Positions 33,426 through 44,503 of a DNA stretch of 64,000 bases are shown here, in pieces. The stretch's first letter is position 1. Every line of letters starts with the position of its first letter. Under the pieces are notes generated by a model, which was not told the origin of the DNA, ran no database searches, and was given only the letters and a program-made list of their open reading frames with translations. The DNA is from Anthostomella pinea. Its lineage: Eukaryota > Ascomycota > Sordariomycetes > Xylariales > Xylariaceae. Location: positions 4,526,001-4,590,000 of the forward strand of contig CAUWAG010000018.1 in the NCBI GenBank assembly GCA_963556695.1, in the 5' to 3' direction. The position numbers and the translations under genes were made by a program.

Positions 33426-35478
33426 CGAGATTGAGGCTTACTGCAAGTTCCTATACATCCACCGCTTTCATTCAAGTGAATCCATATGGTTTAGTCAGTC
33501 TCTACATCTACATTTGAGATGCCTTGATACTGCTTTATATACAAGTTCATATACAAGTTAACGCGCAATTACTGGCCGTACATCACTATGAGTAGCATAT
33601 GAGTAGAGATGGCTTCATTTCTGTCTGACTACCGTGCTATTCCCTACGATAATACTGCGTACCCGTCTCCGACGACTCTCCCCATCCCCGGAGTGGGTTC
33701 CAATCCTCCATGAGACCAGGGCGCTGACATGGCTGCATGGCTCGTTCTGATTCATCGTGTGGCTGAATCATTATGACTGATATCATGCGCGCAGCGCTGC
33801 TTACATTGCAGCGCCCAGGCACCATGGTCAGCAAGCAGCTACATCGCTTCACTCCACTTAACTTCGCTGTGCTTGTTCAGAATCTTCATCCTGCATCGGC
33901 GCGAGAATCACCACGGTCAAGCAGTGACCTCAAGGGAAGGCATGCCTGCTTAGCTTCCTGCAAATATCCGTCGGCGGGTCACGGGTCACACGACATGGCA
34001 TTACTAGGAGGTAGGCATTCGATTGGCCATGTTAGCAGTGTGCATGTCGAGTTCACCTCCTCTCCCAGCGCTCTCCTGAACTTCATAAAAACCTGCTTGC
34101 TTATAGCTCATCTCATCACGACCACCATGCTCGCCGAATGCGTCCATGTCCGTCCTGGTTATCAAACACCTATAACGACATTCACTATTACCCAAAGCCT
34201 GAATCCAGACCCCTCACCCAGTCGACCGTCTATAGACCTCAAAACTGTTATCACTGTTGATGCATGCTAGGCAATTGCTCGGTGTTGAACTTGATAGTTG
34301 CTGTCTGCCTCGTCAGTCTCATCGACCATGTACCACTGCCCAGCCGACTAATTCATTCTCAGGGGCTTCATTGAACTTACCAGATGTCGTCGCTATAGTC
34401 CATGAACTTATGAATCGGCCTGGGGCCCTCCGAGTCCGAACACGAGTCCCTCTCGACCAGACGCCCGCTCGTAACTAGCCCCCGCCTGCGGCCTGCGCCG
34501 GCGTGACCGCGAGCTGGTCGCTCAGCTCATCGTAAGTACGGCCGTTGAACGCGTGCATAAGTCAGGTCTGGCCGGCAGTCAAGCCGTCTCTCTGCCATGG
34601 ACGTCGCTGCTACAGAAGAGGAGCTGGCTGTGAGTGCAAGTGTCGAGCCAGCGGGCAGACACGTCTCCAGACACGGAACGCCCGGCTAAGGGGAGAGGTT
34701 TGAAGAAATCCCGGAAGTCGCTTTTCGCTGCCATTGGCATAGCCGGGTTGAACACGAGGTCCTCGCTGAATGGTTGGTTGGTGGTTGGTTGCAGTGTTTA
34801 ACGTCTGCCGGATGCCGCGAAGCAGCATTGCAGCTCCAAGGCCACAGGGGCGATGCGACGTGACAAGCAGTCAAACATCTATCTCTACGTATGCTAGCTG
34901 CGTACATGATATGTGACGATGGCTCCCGAAGTCAATTTAAACCTCCGCGAAGCGAGGGTACCAGTGCCTCCATTCCACTCCTTCAACAACTATCAGGACA
35001 GCGTTTCCTTGTCCCCTACCGCTGTATATGCCAGCGTGTGGGATGTGGGTGTCGGTTCCCTCTCAGCAGGGCTGTGGGCGAGGGTGTGAGTTGTTGTTCA
35101 CAACACCAGTGTGCTGGACTAGGGTGTTGGGCTTCTAGGAAGCCTGTCACCCAACTTGTGGCCGAAGGCTGCCACCGGGATGGTCCTCGCTGAATGCGCC
35201 CTTGGTATGAAGGATTAAGGCTTAGCATTAATAAGTCTACCCCGACTGGCACTGCCACGATGGTCAATGGTTGTAAGTTCGCCGGAAACATGTGTTCCCT
35301 CTGCGGCCCGCTTGTTCTGACACGTCTCTTCACGTTTATCAGACCGGAAAGCTATGACTTTAAAAATTCAAAGAAGTGAGGCCAGCTGAGTACTACCAAA
35401 GACGGCGGGGTGCCTAGACGGTAGAGACACCCGAAGTAATTGAGGTGGCGGCATCAGTATTAGGAGAAGAACAACAAG
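33426..35478. other. 2 kb gene-poor stretch
   Basis: No gene supported. On the minus strand near 34550-34475 a 27-codon frame (HAFNGRTYDELSDQL...) looks like the end of a protein but is preceded by stops, so it may be a relic. No repeats were identified. Confidence 0.45.
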
Positions 35479-35735
35479 ATGCTGCTCCGTGCGAGGAAAT
35501 GGGCAATCAGTGCGAGTGTTCCTCTGACCTTGTCATATCTGATCCTGTGGCCCATTCCGACTTATGGCACAAGATAGGGTAAGTACCTACCCAACTGGGT
35601 GAAAGAGCCCCAAGCTGGCGACTTCACAGTGTTCTCGAAAGGCTTCTTCAATGGCTGGATTATTGTTGTGTTCTTATGGGCATTCTTTGGCACCGACACA
35701 ATCACTCTGCTTCCAATTTGGGAAAGCAGAGGCTC
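35479..35735 (+). pseudogene. relict C-terminus of a sodium:solute symporter (urea-transporter-like)
   Basis: Reading from 35479: RARKWAISASVPLTLSYLI, then LWPIPTYGTR, a TAG, and after a 51-nt intron (35579-35629, GTAAGT...TTCACAG) VFSKGFFNGWIIVVFLWAFF and LLPIWESR. This resembles the last two helices of fungal DUR3-type urea permeases (LWPLPMYGTGYVFSKGFFTGW-like consensus). The splice join keeps frame with the G before the donor, which supports it being a former gene. The TAG at 35575-35577 stands where an aromatic residue is usual, and the frame upstream of 35479 is closed by a stop, so only a fragment remains. Confidence 0.5.
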
Positions 35736-37727
35736 GACGCATGTTAGAAACTTCGACCAAGAAGCCAGTGATTGTTCGAAAGAGTTGTCGACTTGTCTTG
35801 TTCATCGCGATAGAGTCTTCTAGAATCCCTTCCAATTATTGCTCGACTTATCTTGTCACTAAACGTTTCGACCGCAAGCTCGACATTCATTGGTTCTGGA
35901 TCCAGCCACTTTTCAATTTTGTATACAGGCAAGCTTTTACACGTATGCGTCTCTCCTGTTGGCTATAGGGAACAGTTATTGATTAGGGGACTTAGAGAAG
36001 CTAGAGAATTAGTACTATCACACTCTGTTGAACGCTATCTTCTCATGTTCCTTGCAGTGGTGTAAGAGTGATGCTCGAAGGTGGAAGGAGTGTAGATAAA
36101 CTAGATTATTTCTCTAGAGCTGAGACATCGTGCCATCCGAAAGCAACCCACAAACAACGCAATTGTCAACAGACACTATCTACCCAAGCCTGCAGACTCA
36201 TTATGCGGCGTAGTAATGGAAATAGTCTCGCTCGGAATGCAATTTTTGAAGATACAAGTTCCAATCTCCAAATGTACAGGTGGATGAACCCATACTTGGT
36301 AAGTAAATGGCCTGAGGACCTGCTTCCGCGTATTACCATTGCCAGTAGAAGCTCGTTCGAGCTGATGGAGATGCTACCATGTAAGGATCCGCGTCAGCAG
36401 CGGCAGACCTCGGGAACGATGATGTATTCGGTAGGTCTGGAACAATGACCATACTCCTCTTTGGCCAGGTGACCAACGCAGCCATCCCACATCCTGACAC
36501 CAAGCCTTTCTTCAAGCTTTTGACGCTCGTAAGTCGTGGAATTAAGCATCGCCAATACCTGCAGCGATAAGCTTGGCCGGCATTGACCGGCATTGACGTA
36601 TGAGAGGCCTGCCTAAAGCGGTAAGATAGACATCGTGTTCACATTTAGCCGACATCGCCCCCTCCTGCCCCTTTCGCTCAGGTACCCTCTAGCCCATCCA
36701 ACCTCTGATAGAGTACTACCTTACATATAGGTAGATAAGTGGTGCAGCCGACGTTCTAACATTGAAGCACAGTCAATGGGCGCCCAGAAAGCTTGTCTCT
36801 GAGGCCAAGCTTGCCGAGATGCCAACTCCGCAGAGTGCCCCTGACAGAGGTGGCAGAGGCGCAAACAAGCCTTTCCGTCGTCACCTTCTGTAATAAGCTT
36901 TAAGGGCGCGGGGAGGCAGGATCAATAACATTGCGGTATGCCTTCGCTAATCAAACAACGCCGGGTCCGGCGGATCTATCACATCGAAATGCTCCCGCAT
37001 GCAGATCTGAGACCCCTGGTGATGCGCAGTGCGCCGAAACTCCAATCAAGGCAGGTAATGTTGTTTGAACCGAGGGCTGAGAGCGCCAGCCAACTAGAAA
37101 TGCACTAGACGCTATTCAGAGCGATTATCCGTCTCACATGATGGCCCTGTCTTGGAACAACTTGCCCTGCTTAATAGGAACAACCGCGAGATAAGGTGTG
37201 TCGGGGTATATCCACGATGTGACGGGACCCCGGCTGCATGCTCGGATGGCACCCTAACCCCACACTGTCATTTCCTCCAGCTTCTATATAGGGCCTCCCG
37301 TCCGTTGCCAAGAGATGCATGCTCTACCTGACCCAAGGGCCAATATCGAGCTGCTCTATCAGGCCTATCAGGCCGACTGCCTCAGCTAAGAGATTCGAAA
37401 GAAACGACTGTGTTCCAGATTGACAAACGACTTGGCACCATCTAGGGAAATGATTGGCCTAATTCTTGAATCCCCCTTGGTGATATCGTGGATATACTAT
37501 CGGAATCGCCCTCCATGCGCTCCCATGGGTTGTTGAGATCACGAGAAAGCGGCATCCACAGTATCAGTAGCATTAGAGGACGATCGGCCGCCTAAAACGT
37601 TGCTATCTCCTGATTACGATGAAGAATAAGTATATATAGTGATCTTTGACGCCTCTCGTTGGCTTGGATTATCCACCACAGACACATCCAACTCTCAAGT
37701 CAAATCTCCAGTCCAGCCACCGCAAAC
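35736..37727. other. 2 kb upstream of deuterolysin, no gene recognised
   Basis: No protein motif on either strand. A TATATATA element at 37631-37638 lies about 90 bp before the deuterolysin ATG and is its likely TATA box. Confidence 0.5.
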
Positions 37728-38895
37728 ATGATCGCCAACGTTCTCCCTGTCGTTGCCCTTGCCGGCGCAGCCATGGCTGCTTCTTGCCCCATTGCCGTTG
37801 AGATCGCGGACACGACAAACCATGTGGCTCACGTTGCCTTGACGAACACTGGTAGTGAGGCCATCACTGTCTTCAAGGGCAACACGGTGCTCGACGCCCA
37901 CGCTACCAAGGATCTTTTGGTCTCTGACGCAGGTAAGTTTTATTCTCCCTTCAACTGGCCTGTGACTTATCATGAACAGCTGGCAACCCTCTCCCATTCA
38001 AGGGGATGTACGTCAACTACAAGAAGGCGGGTCTCACTGCGGATCTTTTCCAGACTCTTCAGCCGGGAGAGACAGTCACTGCCTCTGTCAACGCTGCCAA
38101 GACGTATGATCTTGAGGGCGTGGATTCCGCTCAAGTGACTGCCATTCAGGGGTTCCGCTATGTTGTCGGAACCGAGGCGCCTACCAAAGTCAGCGACCTC
38201 ACGTCTTGTGATGATGTTATGTCCAAGGAGGCCACCATCGTCCCCGACCAGAGCACCGCCGCCTCGTAAGCCACCTTGCGTCTTCAAAATCCGAACGTGC
38301 ATGCAAGCTAACACGAAATTACAGTGACGCGATTGTCAAGCGCGAGGACCAATTCAACTCTCGCATCAAGAAGCGTGCGATCACCTACAGCGGCTGCACG
38401 ACGTCCGAAGAGAGCACGCTGAAGACCAGCTTCTCGGACGCGGTCAGTATGTCCACCAAGGCCAAAACTGCGGCGGCCAGCTCTGCCGACTACTACACCA
38501 CGTGGTTCAAGAGCACCTCGGTCGCCTCCACCGTCGAGAAGATCTACGGCGATGTCGCCGGCGTGCAGACCACCGCCCCGACGGTCAGCTGCACGGACAC
38601 CTCAAACGACTGCTCGTCGGACGTGATTGCGTACACCCTCCCCAGCGCCAACCGCATCGTTCCCTGCGATGCTTTCTGGGACCTCGACATTCAGCTTGCC
38701 ACGCAGTGCTCAGGCGATGACTACGACTGGGCTGGCAGCATGTTGCACGAGAGCACCCATTTGTTCGGCACCGATGACTATGCTTATGGCCCGACGGCTG
38801 CCCAGGCGTTGTCTGCTGCCAAGGCTTCGGAGAATGCTGACACCTATGAGATGTATGCGGAGAGCGTCAGACTTGGTGGCTGCACCACTGGTTAA
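37728..38895 (+). CDS. deuterolysin, secreted neutral zinc metalloprotease (M35), 353 aa
   Basis: A secreted fungal endopeptidase of the aspzincin class. Exons 37728-37932, 37980-38265 and 38325-38895 (introns of 47 and 59 nt) total 354 codons with the stop, the normal length for Aspergillus NpII-type enzymes. Signal peptide: MIANVLPVVALAGAAMAAS. The propeptide runs to a dibasic site (IKKR before AITYSGC), where a Kex2-like protease would release a mature domain of about 177 residues. The catalytic site is intact: HESTH (HExxH), followed by GTDDYAYG, the third-ligand Asp motif of the family, and paired Cys at SCTDTSNDC. Proteases of this class digest external protein, and their genes are often controlled by nitrogen and pH. 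Confidence 0.96.
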
Positions 38896-39796
38896 GCAGT
38901 CCCAGAGTGATCATGGACGAGGTCGAGAGCTTCAAGGGATCATGTTGATGGAAAGTGGGATGGGTGGTATTCTGGGTGGCTGGTACGCCCCACGTTGGTG
39001 GCTACATATACAGGGCCTTTTGCCCTGTATCGTCTGATAGACTTCTCTTCTGGGATCCAACTTCGAATATATTCGTACCTCACGACTGCGTTATCTTGTG
39101 ACACATGTAGTGCGGTGCAAATGGGAATTGAACGATCATGAGTCTCTGATACATTCGAAGAATATCATCAAGACACTCTTTGAAAACCAAGCAGAATATA
39201 TTGACAAACTCTAAACCTCAACAATACACCCACTTTGTTTAGACGTGCAAATGTATGGATATTCGCAGGAAGGTCTCCATCGACTCACTTGGCCAATTGA
39301 AAGGAGAAATGGGGTGTATCTCGTCATTGCATGCACATGTCGGCTGTGGGGCTATCCGTGACTGAGATTCGAGGCCACCAATACTTGTAGAGTTATCGCA
39401 GAGGCACCGCTTCGTCAGCTCAGAAGACGCTTTTGGTTTAATACGGCTAGAGAAACGGCTGAGTCATTTGCCAGGGCCGGGTCTGTAGTACAAGTCATGG
39501 GAACAGGTATGGAGGAGGGTGGCATGATCAAGGAAACTGACGATGGATGTTCAAAACGGTTCCAAAACTCGCGCCGAGCTTCAAAACCATTAAGCAAGGA
39601 CTTGAACTTGTTTGCTGCTTCCGATATCGGCATCACGCTAAGAATCAAGTGGAATAGAGAACGGAAAAAGACATGCACTGGCTGGCATCGTGGGTAGTCG
39701 AGTATTACTACACGACTTTGCACGTAGGTTGTGCGCCAAGAAGTATCAAGCATGAAATCTTCTAACTAGCTTCGCGATTGTGAAAATCCGTGGCTT
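38896..39796. other. 0.9 kb downstream of deuterolysin, no gene recognised
   Basis: Only short frames without motifs. No repeats seen. Confidence 0.5.
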
Positions 39797-40190
39797 CATC
39801 TGATCAACAAATCCATCATCGACGAACTCATCTGTTGGCACGGGTCACGACCCCAGCGGGCCGTGATCCGTGTCCATATATCTCTTTCCCCCTGCGATAG
39901 GCTTTGGTTGTCCATCGCATCATGGAGAATGCTCCGCTAGACAAGATTGTTGCGGTGCACTTAAGTTGGTAGCCGCCGGAGCTCGCTGAACCTGCTCTCC
40001 AAATGATCCAAAGCGCCAGCGTACGAGTGTCTTTGTCCATTGGTCTATAAAGTCTGGGTATCCTCCAGCTGGTAATTGAGACGCTGACAAAACAAGCCGT
40101 TCAAAACATGATCGTTCACTATGCTTGAAGGCCCTCTGATCGTGACGATTTTAGAGTGTCGGTTGGCAGCCTTTTTACTCGTCTTATTCG
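39797..40190 (-). pseudogene. decayed paralog of a conserved fungal protein (left copy)
   Basis: On the minus strand the order IVTIRGPSSIVNDHVLNGLF, RLNYQLEDT, GERDIWTRITARWGRDPCQ can be read in one frame, but it is broken by several stops and rearranged in the middle. The same blocks occur in the copy at 41085-41473. The family is an unnamed fungal protein with an N-terminal IRGP(S)xxVN segment and a C-terminal WGRDPC motif. Confidence 0.6.
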
Positions 40191-41084
40191 GTTCGGTCTA
40201 ATGGTGGGTCATTCCTCTCCAACGGTGGAGTCTCTAGCTGTCACCTTCTGGTAGAGCCGCTCGGCTCTAGAACCACAATACGGGTGAAGTAAAAACATCA
40301 CAGCTTCGGTTATTCTACCTAGCACAATTTTATTTCATGCTTCATATATCTTGACTTGTATAGATTTCCTGGCTATTAGCGATCTTGAAACACAATACCA
40401 AGGTAGGACTCGTCTCAAGGGCCGAAGCCAGAGCGCCCGTGCAATGAGAATGAGAATGAGACACAGTGGTAACGTCTGCCGCGGGGAATCAGCTTTAACT
40501 TCGCGCGTCCGGCAAGGTACTTTAAAGCACTTGCTTTTCAGTGTATTTACACAATCGGGCCTGGCACTAACATCAAGCAATCTACCACTTTCTACGTAGG
40601 CGATATTATTAAACAAACATTTTCCACCACAAACACCTGGAATGCGGCTATGGAGATTTGGTCGTGACACAAATCTCAGGGCTTTGCGATTATATGCTTG
40701 CCCCAGTGAAGCATCTGCTCGATACAGTCGGCCATTTTGGTTCTCAGAAAGCAGGCTTTCTGGCCGAAGGTATGTCCTCTACAGTGAGGGATCGTTGCAG
40801 CCTTCATGCCCTCTATCTTGCATCATATCCCAAGACATGAGCGAGGTTTGCTTCGCTTCTGGACGTTGCCATTTTGATAGACGATGAATGGGAGGTCTTC
40901 ACTAGATTGATGTTCTGTCCACTATCTATGGTTGTCTGTGTGGCAGACCTAAGAACCTGCCCCACCGCCCCCTTAGAAAAATGATGCCCTCATCCATGCA
41001 CCTTCTCCTTGCTGTTCCCATGGTGGTAGAATACCGTGGCATCGACCACACCCGGTTAAGCGAAAGAAATCCAGGTCACCCTCC
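40191..41084. other. 0.9 kb between the two decayed paralogs, no gene recognised
   Basis: No supported coding frame. The dinucleotide-rich stretch GAGAATGAGAATGAGA near 40445-40460 is the only local repeat. Confidence 0.45.
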
Positions 41085-41473
41085 TTAAGCACCGATCAGC
41101 TCCACGTCCAGAGGTTGGCACGGGTCACGGCCCCAGCGGACCGTGACCCGCGTCCATAAACCCCTTTCCTCCTTGGACAGGTTTCCGTCGTGTCGCATAC
41201 GTCGGATTACGTCCCAAGCCCGCTAGGTCTGCTGTCTGTATGAGCCGAAGGTCCATTGCATCGCGGTGAATGTTCCGCTAGACCAGACGATTGCGGTGTC
41301 TTCAAGCTGGGATTTGAAGGTAAAGATCCTGTTTAGTGTCTCTCTATTGACAACGTCGGACAGTCCGCGGATGGTGACGACTCTGGATCGGTTGCTGGCA
41401 ACCTCCGCGCTGGTTCTAATCCGGTTCGGGCGGATGGTGGGCTGGTACCCCCCAAAGACAAACTCCCCGTAAA
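41085..41473 (-). pseudogene. decayed paralog of a conserved fungal protein (right copy), one in-frame TAG
   Basis: In one continuous minus-strand frame: FGGYQPTIRPNRI, RVVTIRGLSDVVNRETLN, SQLEDTAIVWSSGTFTAMQW, TFGSYRQQT, a TAG, then RAWDVIRRMRHDG and VTVRWGRDPCQPLDVELIGA to a TAA at 41085-41087. Only the TAG (about 41223-41225) interrupts it, as CAG to TAG would do. The 5' end is missing: the in-frame ATG now available lies inside the poly(TAA) tail of the adjoining LINE. The aligned blocks match the left copy, with many C/T and G/A differences. Confidence 0.65.
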
Positions 41474-41497
41474 GTTTAAAAGCTAAAGTTATAATAT

Positions 41498-42785
41498 TAT
41501 TATTATTACTCATACGCTGACCCGCCGTATGGACATCTCGGAGAGTCGTCCGGCATGCAGACCTCCTACGATCTATCTCCGTGTGATAAAATCCCGCAGG
41601 GGATAAAAACCCACACGCTACGGTCTAGTTCTGGCTTCGTTACGGCGCCGCTGCGGTTTGCTACAGTTGTATGTCATGACCTTCACCGCCTTAACTAACC
41701 TGATAGGGCGCGCATCCCTTGGCCCCTGAGACCTCTTCCCCCTCGTGATATTCCCCCTCCCCCTCGTGATATTTCCCCTCCCCCTCGTGATATCCCTACT
41801 ACCATATCCCCCCTCCTTCTCCATTCTATCCGGTACTGCTCTATATCCTCTGCGGTCCGGCTCTTTGGTGCCTGTTGGGCCACCTTGCCACCGCTTAGCT
41901 TCCTTGCTAGTGAGAACATCCCCAGTAGTCCTAATCTCAAAAACCACCGTATAAATTTCGGGGTCTCGTCCGGATCTGACAGCAAGCTCTCGAAGTCTCT
42001 CCTTGACCGCAACGTTCTCGTCCCGAGAGAGGCTTGCAGTCTGCCTCTTTGGGCCGCGTATAGAGGGCATCATACCGTCACGTGGTATGCCGTCTCCTTC
42101 TCGCCACAGTCGCAACGTGGTGTAGCCTCTCCTAGCACTCTCCTTTGGAACAAGAAAGCCCTCAAGCCGATGGTCTCTGTCCGGACCTAGCATAGGGCAG
42201 ACACCTCGTGTTTCCGCAGTCCGTAGTAATACTGCGGGACCGCCCCTACGAGCTCCTGTAGGAATTCTCCTTGAGCTGCCGGCGACCTCGCAGCAACTCC
42301 CGTCTGGCTGGCTCTTGTGATGGCAACTATCCATCGACTCCTCCACGACCTCTCCAGTGCCTGTTCCGGGTGGTCTTGGCCCAGCCACTTTAGGATCGCC
42401 TCCTTCCGGTCCGTTGGGTTATCCTTCTGCGGGGACGCTATTGTGTGGGGCGACCGCCGAGGCCGACCTCTCCCCCGCCTGCCACCTTGCGCGGGTCTCC
42501 TTGCGGCTTCCATTACTGCCAACCTTGCGTCTCTTGCCCTCTCTGCCACCTTTCTTGTTTCGGCAGTAACGTGTCTACCGGCCTCTCTGTACATTCGACC
42601 TTCAAACGCCGCTACCCTCATATCTAGGTATGCGTCCAGCGGGGGACAACCGGTCTCTGTCTCCAGCAAATGTCGCGGCGTGGCTTTAAAGGCCCCTGCC
42701 ACCACCCTTAAACACGCCGCTTGCGTGGTGAGCATCTTCTTCGCTAGCCCTCGGGCCTGGTTGCCCTCCGATGGCGTATGCCACG
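41498..42785 (-). mobile_element. 5'-truncated LINE (Tad-like), 3' end with TAA tail and 13-bp target duplication
   Basis: Minus-strand fragment carrying the region after the reverse transcriptase domain: KMLTTQAACLRVVAGAF and LETETGCPPLDAYLDMRV, then further coding sequence to a stop near 41618, then a 3' tail ending in TAA repeats. The same sequence occurs in the longer copy at 57809-63050, which continues upstream where this one stops at 42785. The 13-mer AAAGTTATAATAT flanks both ends (41485-41497 and 42786-42798), as expected of target-primed reverse transcription with incomplete first-strand synthesis. This copy has few stops and more CpG than the longer one. Three copies of a CCCCCTCGTGATAT-type unit lie in its 3' part (41738-41793). 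Confidence 0.88.
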
Positions 42786-42798
42786 AAAGTTATAATAT

Positions 42799-43260
42799 AA
42801 TATAAACAGTACTTTTGATAAGAAATATACCTTATTACCTCTATAAATAAGATTAAACATTAAGCTATATTCACAGACTTAAAATTCTTTTAAGTGATTA
42901 ATCTTTATATTTAAAGGTATATTAATTTAACTCGGTTTTAAATACTACTTCTTATTTCTACGGATTACTTGAAATCTTTATCTTTTTCCTATTAAGTTTT
43001 ATATTTTATACAAGCTTATAATAAAAGGGATAATTAAAAAGAAACGTAATAAAAAAACTTTAATAAATTCGTATCTTGATAAACTAACTGCTTTATGTTA
43101 TTTTATTCCTTTAATAGCCTAGTTCTTTAATTAAGTATTACAAGTTCTTAATTAATAAAAGCTTTATAAACTAAACATTATTACAATCTATCTGGTTATT
43201 TAAAAGGAAAGAAATCACTATAACTTAAGTAAAACTATCAAAGTAAGGGGTAATATAGGT
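42799..43260. repeat. AT-rich island, RIP-like
   Basis: Nearly all A and T with abundant TA steps and stops in every frame. The truncated LINE inserted at its edge. The original sequence is no longer recognisable. Confidence 0.6.
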
Positions 43261-44503
43261 GTACTATTGTTGGATTAAAGGTGAGCACAGAGGGCACCTT
43301 GATAGGTAGACACCAGAACCTAGTTGTTCCGTCCCGATCCAGCCCCCTCTGGCACAAAACAGCCACGGTCGCACAAGGACACTCCAGACACACAGAATAC
43401 ACACACACACTTCAACCTCACGATTGGCTCAAATCTGACAACTATATACTCGTACGCCCCACACTAACACCTCCATCATGTATATATCTCTAAGTCCCTC
43501 TCAGGTCCTCTGGACCTTCCATCTATCCTCAATACACTTCATGGTTCACCACCACATTCAACAACAAGATCTAAAAGCTTGACATGTAAAATCCCAAGGC
43601 ATGTCTCATCTTGAACAGCTTCGGGGTCGATCACCAAGCCTCAACCATCGCACGAGGAATCTGTCAGACTTTTGCCAGCTGAAGTCCATCCCCTATTCGA
43701 TCCGTTCGTAGAAGCCAGACCAATACGTACAATCAATTTTGCCAAAAATTGTGCTCTTATAACTGGTCAGTTTCATCGATCGCAGCAACATCGGTAATGT
43801 CACAGATTCAAGGCATATACGAGGGCCTTGAACTGCATGGCCAGAGGTTCAATGTCGGCCTTGGGTCTTTACCTCTGGCTATCTTGTTGCCGGCCTTCAA
43901 GAGATGCGGCTCCACGACTCCAGCTGCGGTGATATTCTGCTGGGCATTTTGAGTTTATGAGCACGACTTTTCCGACTTTGAGTTCTTATGTGAGACAACA
44001 CCAAACCCTTAATGTTGCTTATGCGCGTCTCCGGTCTCACCTCCTTTTTATTACCAGACCCCTTATCCCTTATCAAGCCCCGGGCCGTCACCGAACGTTG
44101 CAGGGGGCTAGCGCGCGACCCCTGGACCCCTGGCGATTGCACCATCTCATTGACAAGCGGGGAACCTTGAAATTCTGGGGGAAGCGCATCCCAATTCCGG
44201 TTGGGCAGGTGCGCTGCAACTTGCACGGAAGGTTGCATCGTGGGAGGACCACTCTAGTAAGTATCTCACGAGTCACGACCACTCTATCTCACGAGTCACG
44301 TCACGGCTAGGTACTTTAGGTAGCCCTAGAGATTCCCTTCTCCAACATCATCACCACTACCAATCAAAACATTCCCATTCCAAAGTTTCCGACTTGCGCC
44401 TCTTGTTTAAGTTATTGCCGCGTCCCCATCCTTACTAATTGTTAATTGGTAGTCCTATCGGTAAAACTCTCAGGTCAATCTATTCGCCAGTCGTACCGTC
44501 ATC
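43261..44503. other. 1.2 kb intergenic upstream of the Atg22-like gene
   Basis: No gene recognised. A 14-bp motif TCTCACGAGTCACG is duplicated at about 44265-44300, some 200 bp before the next ATG, and could be a regulatory repeat. Confidence 0.45.

Noticed and set aside
34470..34555. 27-codon minus-strand frame HAFNGRTYDELSDQL...
   Set aside because: Looks like a protein end, but stops precede it and no exon could be joined.
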